From the NCBI GenBank assembly GCA_947476645.1, contig CANJRM010000017.1:1-46261 (forward strand): a stretch of 46,261 nt of DNA, given 5' to 3'. The stretch comes from Bacteroidota bacterium. Its GTDB lineage: Bacteria > Bacteroidota > Bacteroidia > Chitinophagales > LD1. Numbering within the stretch: the first letter of the stretch is position 1; the number at the start of each line of letters is the position of its first letter. Position numbers and translations under genes: made by a program. This document shows, in pieces, positions 18,266-25,190 of the stretch. A model generated the notes under the pieces. That model was not told the origin of the DNA, did no database searches, and saw only the letters and a program-made list of their open reading frames with translations.

Positions 18266-18393
18266 TCTGTGGGTAAAAATTTATCGTTAGCAAAAGTTTA
18301 ATCGTGTCAATACGTTTCTACGAATTTTGAAAGTATCATTATTCGCGACAAAGCAAAAGCAAAACACCTTCCTGAACAGCTCCATTTCTTACT

Positions 18394-18420
18394 AAAAAAA
18401 AAGCAACCCTCTGGAGTTGC
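18394..18420 (-). terminator. Original tRNA-Glu terminator left outside the island
   Basis: GCAAC...GTTGC hairpin (18403-18420) followed on the minus strand by nine T residues (18402-18394). It lies immediately beyond the duplicated tRNA 3' end, at the distance expected for the terminator of the tRNA gene before the island inserted. Confidence 0.75.
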
Positions 18421-18429
18421 AATTTTTTG

Positions 18430-18446
18430 GTACCGCGTAGGGGAAT
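18430..18446. repeat. attL: 17-bp copy of the tRNA-Glu 3' end
   Basis: GTACCGCGTAGGGGAAT, identical to 43674-43690, where it is the 3' part of the intact tRNA-Glu gene. On the minus strand the left copy continues as ...GGTACCA, an encoded CCA end. Confidence 0.88.
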
Positions 18447-18550
18447 ACAATATTCTTTACAAAACTTGAAAGAAACATTGCCAAACATAAGCCTGTATTG
18501 TGTTTTATGAGGCAATTAATTATTTTATTGTAAAAAATTTATTGTTCCTT

Positions 18551-18585
18551 TTTGTTTCTTTTCCGGTTCTTTTGGGCTAATTTTG
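18551..18585 (+). promoter_or_regulatory. Candidate integrase promoter
   Basis: TTTG at 18551-18554 and TAATTTTG at 18578-18585 fit the Bacteroidota -33/-7 pattern, with a somewhat long 23-bp spacer. The -7 box overlaps the left end motif, so integrase binding there could repress its own gene. ATG follows at 18631. Confidence 0.45.
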
Positions 18586-18604
18586 TCCCTGCACTGTCCC
18601 CCGT
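18580..18604 (+). repeat. Left end motif (putative integrase arm-type site)
   Basis: ATTTTGTCCC, five bases, TGTCCCCCGT. The same two blocks with the same spacing and orientation occur at 43605-43629 near the other end of the island. Confidence 0.65.
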
Positions 18605-18630
18605 TTTTTACATATATACCAATAAATAAC

Positions 18631-19752
18631 ATGGTAGAATTAAGAGCCAAAAAATTAAGTGGTGGTAAATTTCATCTTTTTGTTGACGTTTATGAAAATG
18701 GTCAACGCAGAAAAAAATACTTGAAAATCTATGTTTCCGAGGACTATACACGACCTATACGGGATGCGAAAGGAAATATGCTATATGATAAAAAGGGACG
18801 ACCAGAGCAACACAAAATTCTAACGAAAGATAAAGCAAATTGGGACACAGCTGAGAAAGTTAAAACAGAAATTGAGAGTCAACTGAATAAAAATAAATAC
18901 GGATTTGATTCAACAGATTACAGCGCAACAAATTTTACCAAGTATTTCGAAGAGTTGGTTGTTGCATACCAAAAAAAGGATTTCCGCAAAGGAGAAGCCT
19001 GCCTGAAATTATTTAAGTCTTTCAATAATGGTAGAGATGTTTTGTGCAGAGAGATAGATGAAGATTATGTTATTGATTTCAGGGATCACCTTGTAAGTAA
19101 TACTAACGGAGATACACCATAGAGTTATTTTCGTTTCTTCAAAGATGCAGTGAAGAAAGCGCATAAGAAAGGTTTTCTGAAAACAAATTATGGGGACGAT
19201 GTAACGGCAAAAAAAGGAGATAGTGATATCTCTAAAGATGTAATAAGTATTAAAGAGCTACGAAAGATGGATGAATTTCAGATCAAGCAAGCTGAGGTAA
19301 AAGAGGCTTTCATTTTTTCCTATTTTACAGGTTTGGACTGTGCCACTCTACGAACCATGACCGGAAAAAACATCATTGAAGTTGATGGTAAACCGCATAT
19401 CAGGGGTCAGCGTACCAAGAACGGGGTTAAGTTTCAGAACCCTTTGAATAAGACTTGTATGAAAGTGCTTGAAAAAAGAATAAAGGATGATGCCCCTCTG
19501 TTTGATTTGCCGAGCAGCACAACAATTACTAAAGGTTTGAAAAACTGGACAAATGCAGCTGAAATAAAGAGGCATCTTACCTTTCATTGTGCACGGCATT
19601 CGTTTGGAACCAATCTGATTGCTGCTGGGACCGACCTAAAATCTGCATCTGTGCTAATGGCTCATAAAGGGCTTAGGGAAATAGAAAAATATGTAAAAGT
19701 TGTTGGGAAATTAAAATTGAAAGCGATAAAAAAATTGCCTGAACTTTATTAA
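18631..19752 (+). pseudogene. Tyrosine recombinase (integrase) interrupted by in-frame TAG
   Basis: One continuous frame from MVELRAKKLSGGKFHLFVD (ATG at 18631) to 19752, broken only by TAG at 19120-19122 between NTNGDTP and SYFRFFKDAVKKAHKKG. Both halves align with a Bacteroidota tyrosine integrase: N-terminal Arm and SAM-like core-binding domains, then a catalytic domain with HLTFHCARHSFGTNL (H-x-x-R) and MAHKGLREIEKYVKV (catalytic Tyr in the usual LGHkxxxxtxxYxxv position). The first catalytic Arg position reads TGLDCATLR instead of the usual TGLR, so it may be lost or shifted. It presumably catalysed integration at tRNA-Glu. It is inactive unless the amber codon is read through or is a sequencing error. 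Confidence 0.85.
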
Positions 19753-19770
19753 GGGAAAAAATATTCAATT

Positions 19771-20517
19771 ATGAAGAACGAAACAATTCTCGAACTTACC
19801 AATGAAGATATTGCAATAATAGGCGAGGATAAGTTATTCAAAGAACTACAATTACAGTTCGATCAATCTGGATATATCTACAACGAGGGTTGTAAAATAT
19901 TCAATCCAGAACTTGCGTATATATTGACCAATACAAGAATTAAATATACCAATCAGAAAAATAAAATCAACGTCTTTGATGGCACAGATTTTATGCCCTA
20001 CTACTTAGGCGGTTATCGTGCTGGTCTATTTCGTTTTGAACGAAATTTTGAAGTAAATGTTGAAACTTTATACGGCAAGAATGCCTTATCCTATGTTGAA
20101 TCATTACACCATAAAGTGTATCATTCAGATGCTGCTGGTAGTGATGAAGGTTGGTCTTTCTGGATAACGGCAAAGAATCCCATAACAAGAGATAACATAC
20201 ACCTGAATGGCTTATATGCCGGCTTGTTGAGTAAAGTTTATGATTTGCAAGAAAATCATCCGGGATTGTTTCGAGATTTTGATAAATGCAAGCATGACAA
20301 GAATAAGATACCTATTGGTAATAAAGATGGAGTGAAAGAAAAAGTTAAGAAAGAGCCATCCGATATAACAAAAGAAAAATACAGGATGTACATGACCGAC
20401 TATAATGAACTGATGAAAAAACCTGAAATGACTATTCAACAGGCTGAAGAGATAGTTCAAAAGAAGTACCGTTTTGGCTACAGAACTTTTGAAAGAGCTC
20501 GTATGTGGGGAGAGTAA
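19771..20517 (+). CDS. Hypothetical island protein, 248 aa
   Basis: Not recognised. 248 residues, soluble, charged, with no signal peptide or membrane segment. The C-terminal quarter is lysine-rich (DGVKEKVKKEPSDITKEKYR) and ends in a helix-rich segment QQAEEIVQKKYRFGYRTFERARMWGE that could be a small DNA-binding helical domain. It starts 18 bp after the integrase stop and could be co-transcribed with it. Confidence 0.7.
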   Translation: MKNETILELTNEDIAIIGEDKLFKELQLQFDQSGYIYNEGCKIFNPELAYILTNTRIKYTNQKNKINVFDGTDFMPYYLGGYRAGLFRFERNFEVNVETLYGKNALSYVESLHHKVYHSDAAGSDEGWSFWITAKNPITRDNIHLNGLYAGLLSKVYDLQENHPGLFRDFDKCKHDKNKIPIGNKDGVKEKVKKEPSDITKEKYRMYMTDYNELMKKPEMTIQQAEEIVQKKYRFGYRTFERARMWGE

Positions 20518-20553
20518 CGACAAATTGTTTTTTTTCTCCGACAAATTGTTTTT
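20518..20553 (+). repeat. Two direct repeats, operator candidate
   Basis: CGACAAATTGTTTTT occurs at 20518-20532 and 20539-20553, starts spaced exactly 21 bp (two helical turns), upstream of the HTH gene promoter. This is consistent with tandem binding sites for a small regulator. Confidence 0.5.
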
Positions 20554-20590
20554 GTCCATGCTGATTCTAATGAAAAATATTTTCGCTGCT

Positions 20591-20617
20591 TAGTTTTGCG
20601 TCCTGATAAAACAGGAC
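20591..20617 (+). promoter_or_regulatory. -7 box plus 5'-UTR hairpin before HTH gene
   Basis: TAGTTTTG at 20591-20598 matches TAnnTTTG. It is followed by GTCCTG (20600-20605), six bases, CAGGAC (20612-20617), a perfect 6-bp hairpin just before the ATG at 20621 that could modulate translation. Confidence 0.45.
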
Positions 20618-20620
20618 AAA

Positions 20621-20995
20621 ATGCAAGACACAACACAGATTACCGATTTTCTCCGTGCGCTACTCACGCCAATTATAAAGCCTATTATTTCGGAAGAGAT
20701 AAGAGAGAACTTCCGCGTGCTACAACAAACAGAACCGGAACCTGATATAATAGATACCATAGACATTATTGAGGCCGCAAAAGAAACCAGGTATAAGGTC
20801 AACTACCTGTACCAACTCTGCTCCGAGGGCCGAATTCCATTCGACCAGGTTGCACCAGGTTGTGCAATAACATTTTCTCGTAAGAAATTAAAGGTATGGC
20901 GAGCAAATGGCGGCCCACAAATGCTATCCCAGACCATAACACAACTGTCGCAGGATTTCCTAAAGGGCAAAAAGAAACGCAGTTCAAAAAAATAG
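20621..20995 (+). CDS. Small HTH/excisionase-like DNA-binding protein
   Basis: 124 residues. The central IIEAAKETRYKVNYLYQLCSEGRIPFDQVAPGCAITFSRKKLKVWR has the pattern of MerR/Xis-type helix-turn-helix proteins used as helix_turn_helix_17 excisionases in Bacteroidota elements: a helix, the 'S..tiYqL...G.IPf' turn, then the 'f.r..L..W' wing. The tail LKGKKKRSSKK is basic. It probably regulates excision or element gene expression. Three bases separate it from the next HTH gene. Confidence 0.72.
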   Translation: MQDTTQITDFLRALLTPIIKPIISEEIRENFRVLQQTEPEPDIIDTIDIIEAAKETRYKVNYLYQLCSEGRIPFDQVAPGCAITFSRKKLKVWRANGGPQMLSQTITQLSQDFLKGKKKRSSKK

Positions 20996-20998
20996 AAT

Positions 20999-21238
20999 AT
21001 GAACTACCTCGAAAAAATAATAGCACTACTCCAGGAAATACTTGTGGTGGTTAAGGGCAATGGAAAAAGTCAAGAGTTACCTGAAAAAATGAACGTAGAT
21101 GAAGTTTCGTTGGTGCTGAAGCAGTCGAATTCTTCTACCTACCGCGACTTGAAAAACGGATTGCCCTACCATAAAAAAGAAAAGAAAGGCATTTACTTTT
21201 TGCGTAGCGAAGTAACGGCCTGGTTAAAATCTAAATAA
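20999..21238 (+). CDS. Excisionase-family HTH protein
   Basis: 79 residues ending in MNVDEVSLVLKQSNSSTYRDLKNGLPYHKKEKKGIYFLRSEVTAWLKSK, a textbook small winged-HTH excisionase layout (helix-turn-helix, then G-L-P-Y-H and F-x-x-x-E-V-x-x-W-L). The N-terminal IIALLQEILVVVKGN may form a dimerising helix. It pairs with the preceding HTH gene; the two may work together in excision control. Confidence 0.75.
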   Translation: MNYLEKIIALLQEILVVVKGNGKSQELPEKMNVDEVSLVLKQSNSSTYRDLKNGLPYHKKEKKGIYFLRSEVTAWLKSK

Positions 21239-21288
21239 TGAAAACTATTTATTTCATACGAATCCTAATTCCTCCCTAAAAAAGAAAA

Positions 21289-21346
21289 TCCCCGCAGCGT
21301 TGTAGCGGCAGGGACAGTATGTTTTCGAATGCAAAGCAAACATACT
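21289..21346. other. Two adjacent stable hairpins, possible structured RNA or origin element
   Basis: First hairpin at 21289-21314 (TCCC.GC.GC arms with two single mismatches, loop near TTGTA). Second at 21316-21346, with perfect 9-bp arms AGTATGTTT / AAACATACT. They fill the 266-bp gap between the HTH genes and the helicase-like gene. No ORF is seen there. Confidence 0.5.
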
Positions 21347-21504
21347 CCCTCCTTTCCAAATTTCCAACTTCTACTGCGTTTTTAAACTGAGAAAATATCT
21401 CAGACAATCTGATTTCTATTAAAGATTTCGGACGTGTAATTCTATTGCCAAATAGTATCCCTATAAGCAGAACAGTATGTACAAAAAATTCAAATCTTAA
21501 TAAC

Positions 21505-22920
21505 ATGGAAACAAATAACATATCAGATAATACCGGAGATCTTTCGAAACCAGAAATATTCAAAAATCACATCAATGAATTGATAGGCAAACCGGTTCAA
21601 ACGCCTAATGAAACTGACAATGTATTTCCTTTGAAAGCATTTCCTTTAGCCATACAAAAAATAATTAAGGCTACTAATGAAAGTTTAAACTTCCCAGTTG
21701 ACTTCATTGGATCCTCCATTCTCTTTGCTACTTCAGTTGCCGTGGGAAATACTTGTCATGTAGAAATTAGGAAAGGACACAGGGAAAATGCTGGGATATA
21801 CTTAACGTTGGTAGGACGTCCAGGATCCAATAAAAGTCATCCACTAAATTTTGCCTTAAAACCAATCATTGAACGCGACAAAAGAAGTTTTCAGGAATAC
21901 GAAAGACTTATGAGAGAATTTAACCGGACGATTGTCTTGTCAAAAAAGGAAAGAGAGGAACAGGGATTGGATGAACCGGTAAAACCAATTCACAAAAAAA
22001 TTATTTTATCAGACTTCACCCCCGAAGCATTGGCGTATAAACATCACTTTAATAAAAGAGGGATAGCCGTTCATATTGATGAATTAGCTGGATGGTTTAA
22101 AAATTTCAATAGATATAGTCAAGGAAGTGAAATGGAATTTTGGTTAAGCACGTGGAGCGGAGAAGCAATTACCATTGACAGGAAAAAAGGAGAGCCAATT
22201 TTCATACCGCACCCTTATGTTCCGGTTGCAGGCACAATTCAAACCGGCCTACTAATTGAGTTGTCACGTGACAGCAGAACTAAAAATGGTTTCATGGACC
22301 GTATTCTTTTTGCTATTCTGGAAGACTGCAAAAAGGAATCTTGGTCCGAAACTGAAATAGATATTTCAATCATTAATCAATGGTCAAGTGTTATTGATAA
22401 ATTATTTGAACTTGAATTGAGATTAGATGATACCCTAAATCCGAATCCTGAAATATTAAGTTTTAATCCAGCCGCCAAAAAGATGTTGTTCGATTGGCAA
22501 AAAATAAATACAGCTCTGTGTAACGTTGAACTGAATGACGAGTTAAGCGGCCCTATTTCAAAAATGGATCGATACGCCCCACGATTAGCTCTGATTCTTG
22601 AAATGTTGAAATGGGCATGCGGAGAATCAGAAAAAGTGGATGTTGGGGAGGAGGCAGTTAGTGGTGCGCTATCACTTGTTGAATATTTTAAAAAGTCCGC
22701 AGAGAAAGTGAATGATATAATTTCTTCAATTAACCCCGTTGACCAGCTACCAGAATTGAATCGCAAACTTTACGAAGAGCTACCCGAATGTTTTACAACC
22801 AAGGAGGGTTTGGTAGTTGCATCTAAATTTCCCGTTCCGGAAAGAAGTTTTAAAAGATTTTTAGATCATGGAATGTTATTCACTCGTTTGAAACATGGGC
22901 ACTACAAGAAAAAATTTTAA
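21505..22920 (+). CDS. DUF3987 helicase/primase-associated protein
   Basis: The start is placed at the ATG at 21505 (METNNISDNTGDLSKPE; 471 aa), after which the coding signal begins. Family features: FPLKAFPLAIQKIIKATNESLNFPVDFIGSSILFATS, then YLTLVGRPGSNKSHPLNFAL, a Walker A-like GxPGxxKS loop, and later VHIDELAGWFKNFNRYSQGSEMEFWLSTWSGEAITIDRK, the DE-containing Walker B-like segment. DUF3987 proteins are superfamily-3-like helicases found in mobile elements next to primases. It probably takes part in replication of the element together with the downstream toprim gene. Confidence 0.82.
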   Translation: METNNISDNTGDLSKPEIFKNHINELIGKPVQTPNETDNVFPLKAFPLAIQKIIKATNESLNFPVDFIGSSILFATSVAVGNTCHVEIRKGHRENAGIYLTLVGRPGSNKSHPLNFALKPIIERDKRSFQEYERLMREFNRTIVLSKKEREEQGLDEPVKPIHKKIILSDFTPEALAYKHHFNKRGIAVHIDELAGWFKNFNRYSQGSEMEFWLSTWSGEAITIDRKKGEPIFIPHPYVPVAGTIQTGLLIELSRDSRTKNGFMDRILFAILEDCKKESWSETEIDISIINQWSSVIDKLFELELRLDDTLNPNPEILSFNPAAKKMLFDWQKINTALCNVELNDELSGPISKMDRYAPRLALILEMLKWACGESEKVDVGEEAVSGALSLVEYFKKSAEKVNDIISSINPVDQLPELNRKLYEELPECFTTKEGLVVASKFPVPERSFKRFLDHGMLFTRLKHGHYKKKF

Positions 22921-22942
22921 TCAAAACGCATTTGGCATTTAT

Positions 22943-22977
22943 GGCATTTCAGACACAATTAAATCGTTTGAAATGCC
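22943..22977. other. Inverted repeat between helicase- and primase-like genes
   Basis: GGCATTTCAGAC and GTTTGAAATGCC form a 12-bp stem with one G-T pair and an 11-base loop, 23 bp after a stop codon. Repeated GGCATTT and TGTGCCA words surround it. It may be a terminator, an operator or an initiator-protein site. Confidence 0.5.
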
Positions 22978-23010
22978 AATTGTGCCATGTGTGCCACCAA
23001 TAAAATTAAA

Positions 23011-24036
23011 ATGGAATATCGCTACATATTAGAAAAATGCAGTAAGAAATATATCTGCCCAAACCCTAACTGCAGAATAAAATCTTTTGTGAGGTATATT
23101 GACACTACCAATCAAGAATATTTACCTGAATGTTATGGGCGTTGCGACCGGGAAATGAAATGCGGTTATTGGTTAAATCCGTATAAAGACGGATATATTA
23201 AAAAATTAAATGAGCAGGATCAGGTATTCAAAAGACCCAGTGGTGCTTCGTTTAATTCAAAACCGGTTTGCAGCAGACCACCGGTGTTTATTCCGGCCGA
23301 AATATTAAAAGCAACAATGCGTGGGTGGGACCAGAACACGTTCATTCAAAATTTATTGAACCGCATTCCTTTCCCCATGGATGCAAAGGATGTTTCGAAT
23401 GTAATTTGTCTGTATCAATTGGGAACTATTTGCAAGGGAAGTAGAACCGGTTCGGTTACATTTCCTTTTATTGATGTAAATCAAAACATCAGGGCTATAC
23501 AAGTAAAGCAGTTTGATACCTCAACTCATACGACCAACACGGACTTTTTACATTCCATAATTGAAAGGCATCATCAAGGGAATAGTAAGCCTCTCCCAGT
23601 CTGGTTATCAGAATATTTGCAGAATGAAAAAAAAGTCACTTGTCTATTTGGAGAACATCTCCTAAATAAATACCCTAATAACCCGGTGGCGTTGGTGGAA
23701 GCGCCAAAGACAGCAATTATCGGCACACTATATTTTGGCTTTCCTGAAAAAACAACTGATATGCTATGGCTTGCCGTGTATAATTTATCAAGCTTGAATT
23801 ATGAAAAATGTAAAGTATTGGGAGGCCGGAGAGTTTATCTATTCCCAGACCTATCTGAAGAGGGTAGAGCATTTGAACTTTGGAGCAAAGCAGTTCAGCA
23901 ATTTGCGCATAAAATTCCAGAAGCACATTTTAAAATTTCACAACTCTTGGAGCAAAAAGCGGATGCAGAAGATAGAATCAATGGATTAGATCTTGCTGAT
24001 TATCTCTTAAGACTTGACTGGAAATTATTTAGATAA
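23011..24036 (+). CDS. DUF6371-like primase/toprim-related protein with zinc-finger N-terminus
   Basis: The start is set at the ATG at 23011 (MEYRYILEKCSKKYICPNP; 341 aa). The N-terminus has a four-cysteine zinc-ribbon type pattern (CPNPNC ... CDREMKCGYW), as in Bacteroidota element primases. A central SRTGSVTFPFIDVNQNIRAIQVKQFD and a C-terminal VALVEAPKTAIIGTLYF ... GRRVYLFPDLSEEGRAFELWS block match the toprim-like core: Glu in 'VEAPKTA' (often VEspKTA) and Asp in 'fPDl..eG'. It probably makes primers or restarts replication of the island after excision. It follows the DUF3987 gene, the usual pairing. Confidence 0.75.
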   Translation: MEYRYILEKCSKKYICPNPNCRIKSFVRYIDTTNQEYLPECYGRCDREMKCGYWLNPYKDGYIKKLNEQDQVFKRPSGASFNSKPVCSRPPVFIPAEILKATMRGWDQNTFIQNLLNRIPFPMDAKDVSNVICLYQLGTICKGSRTGSVTFPFIDVNQNIRAIQVKQFDTSTHTTNTDFLHSIIERHHQGNSKPLPVWLSEYLQNEKKVTCLFGEHLLNKYPNNPVALVEAPKTAIIGTLYFGFPEKTTDMLWLAVYNLSSLNYEKCKVLGGRRVYLFPDLSEEGRAFELWSKAVQQFAHKIPEAHFKISQLLEQKADAEDRINGLDLADYLLRLDWKLFR

Positions 24037-24158
24037 ATGAGCAAGCTCAAAAAATAAATGTTACCAATTTTAATCAGGCAGTTCCAGTTTCACCCATCCG
24101 TATTCATGTGCTTGTAATACGTATTGCCATCAGTTAACTTCGAATAAAATTTAAAAAT

Positions 24159-24515
24159 ATGATAGCAGAAAAAAGAAAAGACCCACTTACAGGCCAGGAA
24201 TTCCAGCCAAAGAAAAAGAGCCAGCGTTTTGCAACACCGACTAATCGAATCTTTTTTAATAACCTGAAAGCAGCAAAAGTCCGGGACCAAAAATCGGCCT
24301 GGGATAATGCGCTCAGGAAAAATTTTTTAATACTGAAAGAATTGATGGGAAACGAAAAAGTGAAAACGTTTCATAGAATGTTTTTACAAGGTAAAGGGTT
24401 TTCCTTTCATGTAAATACAGGTACCGACAAATTTCAAGATGTATTATATTGGGGGGTGTATAATTATCTGTGGCTTTCCCTGGAAAACGACCAAATTAAA
24501 ATAGTAGCCAAATGA
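24159..24515 (+). CDS. Hypothetical island protein, 118 aa
   Basis: Not recognised with confidence. 118 residues with a basic N-terminus (MIAEKRKDPLTGQEFQPKKKSQRFATPTNRIFFNN). The TPTNRIFFNNLKA segment resembles small conserved proteins next to mobile-element genes in Bacteroidota, but no function is known to me. Overlaps the next gene by 4 bp (ATGA). Confidence 0.68.
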   Translation: MIAEKRKDPLTGQEFQPKKKSQRFATPTNRIFFNNLKAAKVRDQKSAWDNALRKNFLILKELMGNEKVKTFHRMFLQGKGFSFHVNTGTDKFQDVLYWGVYNYLWLSLENDQIKIVAK

Positions 24516-24805
24516 TAGACTTAACAACACTGCAGGTATTACCAAACCTGCCGGAAGAACTCCTTTCAATACAAGCAGCAAATAAATTGCTCAGAAGTCA
24601 AAATGAAACATTGACTACCGAAAATAATAACCTGCAAATGGTAAGTTGGTTATTAGGGGCTATAATTCTTGTTGGCGGTGGTTACTTTATTTGGGTTTAT
24701 ATGGCTGACTCTGAAAATCGAAATATTGCCCCAAAACTGGAAGCAAAAAACGATGTAAAGGAAACGGAATCTGTAAACACATTGCAACAAATAATAAAAA
24801 CCTAA
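24512..24805 (+). CDS. Small protein with one membrane segment, 97 aa
   Basis: A coiled-coil-prone N-terminal half (LSIQAANKLLRSQNETLTTENNNLQ), a single transmembrane helix (VSWLLGAIILVGGGYFIWVYM) and a charged tail. Translationally coupled to the preceding gene and followed after three bases by another tiny membrane protein gene. Function unknown; a membrane-tethered partner of the preceding basic protein is possible. Confidence 0.65.
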   Translation: MIDLTTLQVLPNLPEELLSIQAANKLLRSQNETLTTENNNLQMVSWLLGAIILVGGGYFIWVYMADSENRNIAPKLEAKNDVKETESVNTLQQIIKT

Positions 24806-24808
24806 CAA

Positions 24809-24946
24809 ATGAATTGGGAAGCATTCTCACAAATTGTGAATAGCAAGGCGTTTACAATTTTAATTCTTACCGGTTGCCTTATCGTGGGAACTATCTGCCT
24901 TAAAAGGCAGGTAATCGAAATTTCCGAATGGCGCGAAACCCAGTAA
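24809..24946 (+). CDS. Tiny membrane protein, 45 aa
   Basis: ATG at 24809, stop TAA at 24944-24946. MNWEAFSQIVNSKAF is followed by one hydrophobic helix (TILILTGCLIVGTICL) and a charged end KRQVIEISEWRETQ. The close spacing (3 bp) to the preceding membrane-protein gene and the clean membrane-helix-plus-charged-tail pattern support a real gene. Function unknown. Confidence 0.55.
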   Translation: MNWEAFSQIVNSKAFTILILTGCLIVGTICLKRQVIEISEWRETQ

Positions 24947-25190
24947 AATTTATAGTGTAAAATATAGCTATAAGCGCATCTAAGCGCTTTAACGTGCATC
25001 AATGTGTATCAATCCACTTTCATGCATATTCAATCCGCATTCATGCGTATGCAAGTATTTTTTGCAAAAAATATGCATCCATATCAACATCCGTATTTAT
25101 TTGGATTAGTACCCGATGAAAAACACCAACTTGCTGATTACACTTATTTCGAAAATCCAACGTTTCCGATGATGCAATTGCAAACTAATT
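24947..25190. other. CRISPR-proximal spacer region with palindrome and short repeats
   Basis: No convincing gene. Between 24990 and 25060 there are repeated CATCAAT/CATTCATGC/ATTCAATCC words. TATTTTTTGCAAAAAATA at 25056-25073 is an 18-bp perfect palindrome. This region is upstream of the array in the crRNA sense, so it is the leader candidate. Confidence 0.5.
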
